Assembly (NCBI GenBank): GCA_963619935.1
Contig: CAVEYA010000071.1
Span: 1 to 21,497, forward strand
Source of the DNA: RUG13091 sp963619935
Lineage (GTDB): Bacteria > Bacillota_I > Bacilli_A > RFN20 > CAG-826
Direction of reading: 5' to 3'
Length of the DNA: 21,497 nucleotides
Of this stretch, positions 1-6,344 are shown in pieces. The notes under the pieces are model-generated. The model saw only the letters and a list, made by a program, of their open reading frames with translations, was not told where the DNA came from and made no database searches. A program made the position numbers and the translations under genes. Numbering within the stretch: position 1 is the stretch's first letter; every line of letters starts with the position of its first letter.

Positions 1-18
1 CTATTATAACTAAATAGC
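1..18 (-). promoter_or_regulatory. Copy of the 18-bp TATAAT element overlapping a stop codon
   Basis: On the minus strand this reads GCTATTTAGTTATAATAG, identical to the copy at 19514-19531 upstream of the portal gene. It overlaps the last codons and the TAG of the Cys-rich gene. By analogy with the other copies it may serve a gene that begins just outside the left edge of the window. Confidence 0.55.
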
Positions 19-312
19 ATTTCTTTGTCGACCGGTCGCTGATCCAACTATTGGGTCATAAGTATCATCAGCTTCTACTTCTGAAGCATAATCCTCTTCA
101 GTCATATCTGTTGTTGACACTGCAGTTGACCAATCGATTTCTTCTTTCTTGACCATATCTTCATAACAATTTGGTATTTCTTCTTCAGTAACATATGCTA
201 ATTGTTTGCAATTAACGCATTCAAATACTTCGCAATCTTGATAACTGCCATTTATACATATTTGTTTATGATCGATATGTCTAAAGAATCCTAGTTTACA
301 ATTACATAACAT
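10..312 (-). CDS. Cys/His-rich (zinc-ribbon-like) small acidic protein, function unknown
   Basis: I do not recognise a named family. The 100-aa product has a cysteine/histidine-rich first half: CNC at residues 3-5, an HIDH cluster near 14-17, single cysteines further on, and a CVNC knuckle near 34-37. This is what a small zinc-binding fold looks like. The second half is acidic and low in complexity, with a run of Glu, Asp, Thr and Ser, and is probably flexible. I chose the ATG at 312 because GGAG lies 8 nt upstream; an in-frame GTG at 321 is too close to that site. The stop codon TAG lies inside a copy of the repeated TATAAT element at 1-18, and six more copies lie upstream of the gene. It could be a small regulator or DNA- or protein-binding factor, but that is only inference from composition and from the unusual regulatory array. 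Confidence 0.72.
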   Translation of the reverse strand: MLCNCKLGFFRHIDHKQICINGSYQDCEVFECVNCKQLAYVTEEEIPNCYEDMVKKEEIDWSTAVSTTDMTEEDYASEVEADDTYDPIVGSATGRQRNAI

Positions 313-354
313 CGCAATCACTCCTTTATTTTGTTCATCAATATAATATTGGCG

Positions 355-538
355 CTATTATAAATATATAGCATTTCTTCCTATTATAAATATATAGCAT
401 TTCTGCATATGCGCTTCCTATTATAAATATATAGCAATTGGCGCTATTATAAATATATAGCAATTGGCGCTATTAAGAATAAATAGGACAAATTTTTTGT
501 CTTCATATTCGCGCTATTAAGAATAAATAGGACAAATT
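355..538 (-). repeat. Six-copy tandem array of the 18-bp TATAAT element
   Basis: Copies lie at 355-372, 381-398, 418-435, 444-461, 470-487 and 514-531, with start spacings of 26, 37, 26, 26 and 44 bp. The first four read GCTATATATTTATAATAG on the minus strand. The last two are a variant, CCTATTTATTCTTAATAG, within a perfect 28-bp repeat (467-494 and 511-538). All six face the same way, toward the Cys-rich gene whose ATG is 45 nt from the nearest TATAAT. Each copy is a weak dyad with CTAT or CTATT arms. I infer a promoter or operator array; iterons of a replication origin are the main alternative. Confidence 0.7.
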
Positions 539-540
539 AT

Positions 541-717
541 CAATAACAATATTGTCAATATGCAATGCCTATAAGTAGTCTAGTTTATGATTTTAGGTTT
601 AGATTATATAGTTTAGCATATTGACTTAAGTATTGTTATTTTTGTATATTGATTATCTTTATTGAATTATAATAGTCTACTTCTATTATATTAGGTGAAA
701 AAAAATTTTAAAACCCT
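541..717. other. AT-rich non-coding stretch between holin and regulatory array
   Basis: No credible gene is visible here on either strand. The stretch is strongly AT-rich with several near-repeats of CAATA/TATTG. A TATAATAG occurs on the plus strand at 668-675, facing one on the minus strand at 690-683 that belongs to the long inverted-pair element (677-719). With the array at 355-538 it makes up the 405-nt gap between the r1t-like holin and the Cys-rich gene. Confidence 0.5.
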
Positions 718-719
718 TT
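677..719 (-). repeat. Left copy of a ~42-bp inverted repeat pair
   Basis: Read on the minus strand, this 43-bp element runs from AAAGGGTTTTAAAA through a T tract to CTAATATAATAGAAGTAG. It matches 17322-17362 on the plus strand with one mismatch and a 2-nt difference in the T tract. It begins within the holin stop codon and extends into non-coding DNA. The TATAATAG near its end resembles the short promoter-like element. Its role is unknown. Confidence 0.75.
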
Positions 720-924
720 ATTCTGCTTCATCGTTAGCATTATATTGACTTGAGCTGATTTGTAGAATTGCGCCTAAGAATGCGTCGATAGCAGTGATTG
801 TGCCGACTACTTCTTCGCCATATGGGAATCCCCAAATTCCAGCTAGTGCAAAATATAATGTGCCTAATGCAGGCAATACGATTGTAGCGATGAATTTTAG
901 TGTGTCATATACTTTATTACTCAT
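718..924 (-). CDS. Phage holin, r1t-like
   Basis: This 68-aa membrane protein has two hydrophobic segments, roughly residues 10-31 (around TIVLPALGTLYFALAGIWG) and 38-57 (around VVGTITAIDAFLGAILQIS), then a short charged tail. The pattern LPALGTLYFALAGIWGFPY followed by a second helix starting VVGTITAID is typical of the r1t holin family. Such holins accumulate in the cytoplasmic membrane and form lesions that release or activate the lysins. AAAGGAG stands 7 nt before the ATG. The gene follows the M23 lysin region and overlaps the stop of a doubtful 74-aa frame by an ATGA junction. Its stop codon touches the ~42-bp repeat element. A second holin-like gene lies at 3258-3482. Confidence 0.85.
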   Translation of the reverse strand: MSNKVYDTLKFIATIVLPALGTLYFALAGIWGFPYGEEVVGTITAIDAFLGAILQISSSQYNANDEAE

Positions 925-1145
925 AATTGTTCTCCTTTCACTCTATAGATATTTTGAGCTTTTGTGGGACGTAACCAGACAGCGATTTTACTAAATAGGC
1001 TATATTGGTCTTTTCGCTGTTCTGGATGCGTTTTTCCGCCGTTTGTGAGTTGACAAGCTTTTTTTGTCATTTTTAACATAATTAGCTTATATTCGAAAAA
1101 ACGTTGTTCTGGGAGCTTCTGGCAACATTCATCATGGATTTGCAT
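921..1145 (-). CDS. Doubtful small basic protein between lysin and holin
   Basis: A 74-aa open frame fills the 207-nt gap between the M23 lysin and the holin. It overlaps the lysin end by 14 nt and joins the holin start by ATGA, the spacing expected of a coupled gene. Against it, no good ribosome site precedes the ATG at 1145, and an internal ATG that would give about 49 aa also lacks one. The product is basic and polar without membrane segments. It contains two similar short stretches, PEQRFFEYKL and PEQRKDQYSL. I do not recognise a family. It may equally be untranslated leader for the holin. Confidence 0.3.
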   Translation of the reverse strand: MQIHDECCQKLPEQRFFEYKLIMLKMTKKACQLTNGGKTHPEQRKDQYSLFSKIAVWLRPTKAQNIYRVKGEQL

Positions 1146-2004
1146 TTGTCAAATATGGTGATGTTCCACTATTGATTTTAGCTCCGCTTGATACATAGCC
1201 TTCGTTTTTGCCATCAGTAACTCGATACCATACAATGCCATCATTGTAGGCGTAATAGCCATAATAATAGACTGTAGTTCCTTTTGGCAATGTCTTAATT
1301 GTAGATGATTTTGTGCTAGCATCATTTCGCATATTCAGCGCCACTTTAGTGACCATCTTTTTGCCTTTACCATAGCCCTTAACGAAGCCATGTGTAATTT
1401 TGCCGGATGATGATGTTGAAGATGATTTTGGTGTATATGGGACTGTTTTTGTAGTTTTCCATGATAATCCACCGCCATTTCGAATCGTCGTGTAGCCACT
1501 TAATACAAAGAAGCATTTGTCAGCTCTTAACATAGGTGATAATATCCATGCACTTGAATTGACTTTTGTTTTTGTCTTAATGTGACCATTTCCGACTTCG
1601 ACATGAATATGATTTCCAGTAGCATATCCGCTAGTGCCTTCTTGATACATAACTTCATCTAGACCATAATAATGACCAACCGTGAAGTTCTTGTTTGAAT
1701 GTGTCAGCGCTAGCGTAATATATCTTAATGTGCCATCAGCGCATAATACTTTTGCAGGCTGCTTATTTTTGTCATAACTCCAGAAGAATCTAGTATTGCC
1801 TGTAGAAGAATTGCCCCATGTTCCAGCGCAATACCATAATGTATTTGGCATTTTGTTTCTCCAGACGTCAATACCACTATCTTCGCCACAGAAGTCAACT
1901 TCATAACTAATATGTGAATAATGATTCTTTCCGTCATATCCAGACCCAATTTGTGATACATTCATCGTCTTCATTCCGAATATAAGTCTATCGTATGTAG
2001 TCAT
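1132..2004 (-). CDS. Endolysin: M23-type peptidase with C-terminal SH3 domain
   Basis: The 290-aa product looks like a secreted or holin-released wall hydrolase. The N-terminal half carries the M23 (lysostaphin/LytM-like) pattern: H31 and D37 in HISYEVDF, H102 in LTHSN, and HxH at 132-134 in GYATGNHIHVEV. In that family, the first His, the Asp and the last His bind zinc and the other two assist catalysis, cutting peptide cross-bridges of peptidoglycan. A Ser-rich linker near residues 185-200 leads to a bacterial SH3 wall-binding domain (around ALNMRNDASTKSSTIKTLPK to GYVSSGAKI). There is no signal peptide. I chose the ATG at 2004, with GAGG 7 nt upstream, over an in-frame TTG at 2016. It is the second lysin of the cassette and is separated from the amidase by a structured 205-nt gap. 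Confidence 0.82.
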   Translation of the reverse strand: MTTYDRLIFGMKTMNVSQIGSGYDGKNHYSHISYEVDFCGEDSGIDVWRNKMPNTLWYCAGTWGNSSTGNTRFFWSYDKNKQPAKVLCADGTLRYITLALTHSNKNFTVGHYYGLDEVMYQEGTSGYATGNHIHVEVGNGHIKTKTKVNSSAWILSPMLRADKCFFVLSGYTTIRNGGGLSWKTTKTVPYTPKSSSTSSSGKITHGFVKGYGKGKKMVTKVALNMRNDASTKSSTIKTLPKGTTVYYYGYYAYNDGIVWYRVTDGKNEGYVSSGAKINSGTSPYLTNANP

Positions 2005-2107
2005 ATAATACCTCAAAGATGTTAATCTTTTCGTAAACGCGTAACTTAATACGTGATTGTGCCCGTTTGCAACGTGTGCAAATATTTTCGTTTGTCCCTA
2101 TCTTCAT
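1988..2107 (-). CDS. Possible 39-aa CxxC leader protein
   Basis: An ATG at 2107 opens a 39-codon frame that overlaps the start of the M23 lysin and ends 14 nt inside it (TAG at 1988-1990). The peptide begins MKIGTNENICTRCKRAQ and has a single CxxC followed by a basic and then hydrophobic stretch. No convincing ribosome site precedes the ATG, only an A-rich stretch. The overlap with the next gene and the protein-like composition argue for it; the missing ribosome site and small size argue against. No function can be assigned. Confidence 0.28.
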   Translation of the reverse strand: MKIGTNENICTRCKRAQSRIKLRVYEKINIFEVLYDYIR

Positions 2108-2145
2108 TTTGCTGTTTTGGGACAAATTTCGCGATAATAATATAT

Positions 2146-2173
2146 TGGGACCACAACTATTGTCATGGTCCCA
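2146..2173 (-). terminator. Perfect 8-bp hairpin in the leader of the M23 lysin
   Basis: TGGGACCA and TGGTCCCA form a perfect 8-bp stem with a 12-nt loop. On the transcribed strand it is followed by an A/T-rich stretch but not by a true T run, so it is a partial intrinsic terminator or an attenuator rather than a textbook one. It lies about 50 nt after the amidase stop and 142 nt before the M23 lysin start. Confidence 0.5.
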
Positions 2174-2179
2174 TTTTAC

Positions 2180-2219
2180 AGGAGGATTCTTAGCACCAAG
2201 ACGACCTCCTGATGCTAAG
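2180..2219 (-). promoter_or_regulatory. Interlocking stems with a possible 6-codon leader frame
   Basis: Two pairings overlap just after the amidase stop. Stem A pairs 2211-2219 with 2189-2197 (9 bp with one G-T pair). Stem B pairs AGGAGG (2205-2210) with CCTCCT (2180-2185). They interleave as in a pseudoknot, though the connecting loops look short, so they may be alternatives. AGGAGG is also a strong ribosome site; 8 nt on, GTG opens a 6-codon frame ending in TAA (2179-2196 plus stop). Translation of it would cover both stems. Inference only. Confidence 0.4.
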
Positions 2220-2221
2220 CT

Positions 2222-3265
2222 TTATAACAATTGATTGACTCTTTTTTGGACGGCACTATAATCATATCCAGCTGCTGTTAATCTGTTTTTACGATCGCTG
2301 CCATTGCCCCATTTTCCAGCAATAACTTCTCTAGCAAGTTCGTCAATAGATTTCTTGCTGCTAGTCTGTCCACATAATTCATTGACTTTAGCCTGAACTG
2401 TGCTATAATCATAACCAGCTGCAGTTAGTCTGTTTTTACGATCGCTGCCATTACCCCATTTTCCGGCAATAACTTCTTTCGCAATTTCGTCAATAGATTT
2501 TGTAGAAGTAGTTGTAGATGTAGATGATGATGTTGGATAAACAGTATTGCCATTTTCGTCAAATACATAATATCCACTATTTTTGTCTGCCATCTTTTTA
2601 GCGTTTTCAAGTGATCGATAAGCGCCAAGCTGACTCTTTTTGTCTGCCCATGATTTACGGACTCTGTATAATGTTCCAGATGCAGTAGTTGTAGTAGTTG
2701 TAGCAGTAGTCGTAGTAGTGCTAGTTCCGCCTAGTCTAGAAGTAACTGTAGCTGCTAATTTATCCATTCTAGCCATAAGCCAAGGGCCTGGACAAGATTT
2801 GTTTGCATACCACATATGGACAGTTAATTGCATTTCGTCAGATTTTGGCGAATAGCTTAATGCAGTATTTTTGTCAGCAATCCAAATAAGTTTTGTTTTG
2901 CCATAAGCTTTACAAATATCGACGCATAAGTCAACTAGTGTATTGTAACACGCGTCCGTAAATGCATAAGGTGAAGTGTTGTCACTTGAACATTCAATTG
3001 TAATTGCTTTTTGGTCGTTTTCGTTGCTTGATGTGCACCAAGAACGATTCTTTTCAGATACAATACCAACAACTTTTCCATCTTTAGAAATACAGTAGTT
3101 TGAACTTGCATTTCTTCCTGCTGGAAATAATGTTTTGCATCTTTCCACTGTACATTGACCAACAATACAGTGCGGTGTGATTCTGGTAATAGGTTTTGTT
3201 CTAGTGCCAGAATGATTTGGTGATAAACTTGTGTCTACTGTTAATGGACTGAAATCTCTACTCAT
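2222..3265 (-). CDS. Endolysin: N-acetylmuramoyl-L-alanine amidase with SPOR-like and two CW_7 repeats
   Basis: The 347-aa enzyme should cut the bond between muramic acid and L-alanine in peptidoglycan. Residues ~25-175 form an Amidase_2 (PGRP-type) domain: H32 in ITPHCIVGQ, E91 in AITIEC, H150 in TVHMWY and C158 in KSCPG are the expected zinc and catalytic positions. A Thr-rich linker (~182-195) is followed by a SPOR-like segment (~198-243, YRVRKSWADKKSQLGAY...SLENAKKMAD). Two 42-residue CW_7 (Cpl-7) repeats follow, from about 257 and 306. They share IAGKWGNGSDRKNRLTAAGY and are known to bind the wall. The DNA of the two repeats is correspondingly similar. I chose the ATG at 3265, with GGAG 9 nt upstream, over the ATG at 3271. 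The upstream holin-like gene ends 8 nt inside this region. Confidence 0.92.
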   Translation of the reverse strand: MSRDFSPLTVDTSLSPNHSGTRTKPITRITPHCIVGQCTVERCKTLFPAGRNASSNYCISKDGKVVGIVSEKNRSWCTSSNENDQKAITIECSSDNTSPYAFTDACYNTLVDLCVDICKAYGKTKLIWIADKNTALSYSPKSDEMQLTVHMWYANKSCPGPWLMARMDKLAATVTSRLGGTSTTTTTATTTTTTASGTLYRVRKSWADKKSQLGAYRSLENAKKMADKNSGYYVFDENGNTVYPTSSSTSTTTSTKSIDEIAKEVIAGKWGNGSDRKNRLTAAGYDYSTVQAKVNELCGQTSSKKSIDELAREVIAGKWGNGSDRKNRLTAAGYDYSAVQKRVNQLL

Positions 3266-3482
3266 GTTCATCGTCTCCTTCTTTATAATTGATTTTTTCA
3301 GCTAAACACCTAATACTCTCACTATTCTTTTCGACAGCAAGCGTGAGAGTTTCAATCTTGCCGATCGTTAAATCTAAGCTAGTGCGTTCTTTATCATAGA
3401 CATACTTGAGTGCATAACCGCATAACAAGAAGCTAAAAATCGGAAATCCCACTGTGCTAATTATTTGTGCTAAATCATTCAT
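3258..3482 (-). CDS. Holin-like protein (UviB/BhlA/YvrJ type)
   Basis: The 74-aa product has one N-terminal membrane helix (about residues 6-27, IISTVGFPIFSFLLCGYAL), a short basic turn and a ~40-residue amphipathic, probably coiled-coil tail ending in acidic residues. The opening IISTVGFPI with a single helix and a charged C-terminal coil is typical of UviB/BhlA holin-like and YvrJ small proteins. These usually sit next to the amidase in phages of Clostridia and Bacilli. A GGAGG lies 9 nt before the ATG. Its end overlaps the amidase start by 8 nt, so the two are probably coupled. It could be a holin or a holin modulator alongside the r1t-type holin. Confidence 0.75.
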   Translation of the reverse strand: MNDLAQIISTVGFPIFSFLLCGYALKYVYDKERTSLDLTIGKIETLTLAVEKNSESIRCLAEKINYKEGDDEHE

Positions 3483-3497
3483 AGCAAGACACCTCCT

Positions 3498-4937
3498 TTA
3501 TTGGATTGGTTGGAATACTTCTGGGTCGGCTGCATATAGCGTCTGCCAAGCGCCATGTGTAGATGTTTGGTAGGCGGATACTAAATCTGCCGGTACGTAG
3601 ATACGCAATTGACCAGTAGTGCCTGGTAAATAACGACTGTCTGTTTGCGTATAATTGACGACTTGTTTTGCCCTTAACGTAATCTTGTTGAGGTTGGCTG
3701 AGTTTGCCGAGCTAAAGACATATGAGCCGATGACGATGCAGTTAGGACCGAAGTCAATAGACTCTATTGTTTTGCAGTTGTTAAATACGTAAAAACCGGT
3801 CATAGTTACAACGCTAGGCAGACTGACCGACGTTAATTTTGAACAAGAGTCGAATGCATAAGAGCCAACTAAAGTCGCCGATGGCAAATCAATTGACGTT
3901 AAACTCGAACAATTGTTAAATGCGTTGCTGCCAATTGTAGTCGCCGCAGGTAAATCGATTGACGTTAAGCTTGAACAAGCGCTAAATGCGTAGCTGCTAA
4001 TCGTAGTCGCCGCAGGTAAATCGACTGATGTTAAGCTTGAACAAGATCTAAATGCGTAGCTGCTAATCGTAGTCGCTGATGGCAAATCAATTGACGTTAA
4101 ACTCGAACAGTTGTTAAATGCGTTGCTGCCAACCTTAGTAACTTCTGGTAAATTGACTGATGCTAAACTTCCACACAGATAGAATGCATAATCATCAAGA
4201 TTAGTAACTTTAGGTAAATCAACTGATGTCAATTTGTCACAACTTAGAAATGCGCTATTGCCTATAGTAGTAGCTTCAGGTAATTCTATTGTTTCCAATG
4301 GAACGCTTGAAAATGCAGCTATACCAATAGTAGTAGCTTTAGGCAAAGATATCGATTTAAATATAGGACCATCGCTTTCTTCACTGTCGCTGAATGCATA
4401 ATTGCCTAAATCAATGACTTCCGGCATATTGACTGATGCAAGACTCGCGCATCGTGTAAATGCATACTGGTAAATTTTGACAACGTTTGGTAAATCAATA
4501 GATGTCAATTTTTCACATCCGTAAAATGCCTGCTCGCCAATATAATCACGAACGCTGGATAAATCAACAGATGTCAGTGATGTGCAATTACGGAATGCGG
4601 CATAATTTACGTAAGTCGCATTTGGCGCGGATATTGATGCTAAATTAGCATCATCCTCGAATGCTTGCTGTCCAATACACGTCGCATTTGGAATATTGAC
4701 GCTAGTCAATGCATCATAACCAGCTAGCGCATGCCATCCGACTACATCGACTTTATCATTATTATAGGCGCCATTGTCAAGGAATTCACTGCTTCTAGCG
4801 ACAAGTAAGTCAGCGTCGCCACCACCAGCGATTGACGCAATTTTTTCAGGCATTTCAGTAGGTGTCATAGTACCAGTCACGCCTTTTTCGCGAATAGCGT
4901 TTGCAATATTTGTAAATGTTTCTGTTAATGTTGCCAT
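3498..4937 (-). CDS. Tail/receptor-binding protein with BspA-type leucine-rich repeats
   Basis: The 479-aa protein starts with a short phage-tail type N-terminus (MATLTETFTNIANAIREKG), which is common in Bacillota tail fibres. It then runs through about 15 LRR_5 (BspA-like) repeats of ~22 residues with the pattern LTSIDLPxATxIxxxAFxxC, roughly residues 75-425. It closes with a typical BspA-family end (RIYVPADLVSAYQTS). BspA repeats form a curved beta solenoid used for binding by bacterial surface proteins; here the position after the BppU-like gene suggests a virion adhesin or receptor-binding tip. Repeats 9-13 (about 3840-4170) are very similar at DNA level in 66-bp units, suggesting recent duplication. 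The start codon has a GGAGG 12 nt upstream, a little far. It follows the BppU-like gene by 1 nt. Confidence 0.8.
   Translation of the reverse strand: MATLTETFTNIANAIREKGVTGTMTPTEMPEKIASIAGGGDADLLVARSSEFLDNGAYNNDKVDVVGWHALAGYDALTSVNIPNATCIGQQAFEDDANLASISAPNATYVNYAAFRNCTSLTSVDLSSVRDYIGEQAFYGCEKLTSIDLPNVVKIYQYAFTRCASLASVNMPEVIDLGNYAFSDSEESDGPIFKSISLPKATTIGIAAFSSVPLETIELPEATTIGNSAFLSCDKLTSVDLPKVTNLDDYAFYLCGSLASVNLPEVTKVGSNAFNNCSSLTSIDLPSATTISSYAFRSCSSLTSVDLPAATTISSYAFSACSSLTSIDLPAATTIGSNAFNNCSSLTSIDLPSATLVGSYAFDSCSKLTSVSLPSVVTMTGFYVFNNCKTIESIDFGPNCIVIGSYVFSSANSANLNKITLRAKQVVNYTQTDSRYLPGTTGQLRIYVPADLVSAYQTSTHGAWQTLYAADPEVFQPIQ
3837..4170 (-). repeat. 66-bp tandem repeats inside the LRR gene
   Basis: Five consecutive 66-bp units encode LRR repeats 9-13. 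Units 10 and 11 are nearly identical over their first half, as are units 9 and 12, giving an alternating pattern of SSYAF and GSNAF versions. This looks like slippage or unequal crossing over within the gene. Confidence 0.7.
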
Positions 4938-4938
4938 A

Positions 4939-6342
4939 TTAGTACTTCGCCTCCAATGCTGTAGTTATTTTTGCGTCAATAAGTGAATTGATATGGTCAT
5001 CAGTAGGAATTTTAGCTTCAACAGCTTGTAATTGTGCAAGTGTTACGTCACCATCATCACCACGGTCACCTTTATCACCTTTTTCACCTTTTTCGCCACG
5101 AGGAAGACCAAATTGTAAGTTAAATGATGTTTCTGTTTCTGTTTTTGTAACAGTAGCATCTTCGCCTGTTTCTAGCGTAGTCGCTGATACAGTCATATTT
5201 TCGATCTTCTGTTCATAAATTTGTGCATTCGCTTCGCTATTGGCTGCATTTGTAGCTGATGTTTCGGCATTCTTTTCAGCAGCTTGCGCTAATTTAGCAT
5301 AACCCATAGCGTTTGTAGCGTATTTTTTAGCGTTTGCTTCATGTGTAGATGTGTTAGTTTCGCTATTTGCAGCGGCAGTAGCGGAATTTGCGGCATCTGT
5401 TTTGTAGCCGCTTGCTTCAGTAGCAGAATTAGCAGCGTTTGTAGCTGATGTTTCGGCATCAGTAGCAGCTTTTTCGGCCCTAGTAGCATGACCATCTGCA
5501 GCGGACATAGATGTTTTTGCAGCGGTAGCAGATTCAGCAGCTTCTTTCGCTGATTGTCTAGCGTCAAGCATTTGCGCTTGAGTATTGTCAGCATATAAGG
5601 CGCAATTATTATTCCACTGATGTGCGTCAGCTTCATAAGTAGCTGCATTTGTTTCAGATGTTTTTGCATTAGCTTCACTATTTGCGGCCGCTGTAGCGCT
5701 AGCTGATGCTTTATCACTATAGTCTTTTGCGCTAATAGCAGAATTATTAGCATCTGTAGCATAATTATTTGCATCTGTAGCAGAATTAGCTGCATTTGTT
5801 TCAGATGTTTTTGCATTTGTAGCAGACTTTTTAGCATTTGTTTCAGATGTTTTAGCGTTTTTAGCGCTTGTAGCAGCTGCTGTTTCAGAAGCTTTAGAAT
5901 TGTCTTCGGATGTTTTTGCACCTTCAGCATATTCTTTAGCCTGATTGATAATTGCAGTTAAGGCGTCGATCGCTGTTCCAGATAATGTACCACCTTCTGT
6001 AGGTCCATATTCGACCGCCATCACAAAGTTAGTAGTTCCTAGAATAGTTTTGTCTTTTGTAATACGTAATTCGCAAATAACATCGCCAGACGCAGCGGTC
6101 ATTTGGTCTGTAGTAGATATTGTCACAACTGAGCCTTTTACAGCATCTAAATCATGGACAAATATATGACCATCAGGTTTATGACCGTTAATTGTCAATG
6201 TTTCGGTGCCAGTTAATTCATAACTAGCGCCGTCTTCACCAACTAAGTTAAGCGAGAATGTTCTGCCAACATCACCCTGAGATACTCTGACTCTAGGATA
6301 CGCTTCGCCAGTCGGTAATATGTTTAGTTCAATATTTTGCAT
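4939..6342 (-). CDS. BppU-like baseplate protein with Ala/Ser/Asn repeats and collagen-like segment
   Basis: The 467-aa product has an N-terminal domain (~1-125; ELNILPTGEAYPRVRVSQGD, later INGHKPDG and VICELRIT) that resembles the BppU upper-baseplate module of Lactococcus-type phages. This module attaches receptor-binding proteins to the baseplate. From ~135 to ~380 it is a long low-complexity region of Ala, Ser, Thr and Asn in 7-residue-like repeats (KTSETNAKKSATNA). This resembles side-tail-fibre stalks and probably forms a trimeric coiled rod. A short collagen-like stretch (GEKGEKGDKGDRGDDGD) follows near residue 425, then a short helical end. I chose the ATG at 6342, with GGAG 7 nt upstream, rather than the ATG at 6348, which sits next to the ribosome site. 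Confidence 0.78.
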   Translation of the reverse strand: MQNIELNILPTGEAYPRVRVSQGDVGRTFSLNLVGEDGASYELTGTETLTINGHKPDGHIFVHDLDAVKGSVVTISTTDQMTAASGDVICELRITKDKTILGTTNFVMAVEYGPTEGGTLSGTAIDALTAIINQAKEYAEGAKTSEDNSKASETAAATSAKNAKTSETNAKKSATNAKTSETNAANSATDANNYATDANNSAISAKDYSDKASASATAAANSEANAKTSETNAATYEADAHQWNNNCALYADNTQAQMLDARQSAKEAAESATAAKTSMSAADGHATRAEKAATDAETSATNAANSATEASGYKTDAANSATAAANSETNTSTHEANAKKYATNAMGYAKLAQAAEKNAETSATNAANSEANAQIYEQKIENMTVSATTLETGEDATVTKTETETSFNLQFGLPRGEKGEKGDKGDRGDDGDVTLAQLQAVEAKIPTDDHINSLIDAKITTALEAKY

Positions 6343-6344
6343 AA

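Noticed and set aside
355..461. T4-type late promoters (TATAAATA) on the plus strand
   Set aside because: Only four copies contain TATAAATA, and they would point into non-coding DNA and the end of the holin on the wrong strand, whereas the minus-strand TATAAT is conserved in seven of nine copies and points at genes.
355..538. CRISPR array
   Set aside because: Repeats are regular but the intervals are short (8-26 bp) and partly repeated themselves, not unique spacers of uniform length; no cas gene nearby.
541..717. tRNA or other structured RNA gene
   Set aside because: No cloverleaf, conserved T-loop or CCA pattern; only AT-rich near-repeats.
3498..4937. Diversity-generating retroelement target
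   Set aside because: No reverse transcriptase, no template repeat and no A-biased variable end; the variation is repeat duplication.
5289..5930. 213-aa minus-strand frame rich in Leu, Lys and Gln
   Set aside because: It is a shifted reading of the Ala/Ser/Asn repeats of the BppU-like gene; composition is not protein-like.
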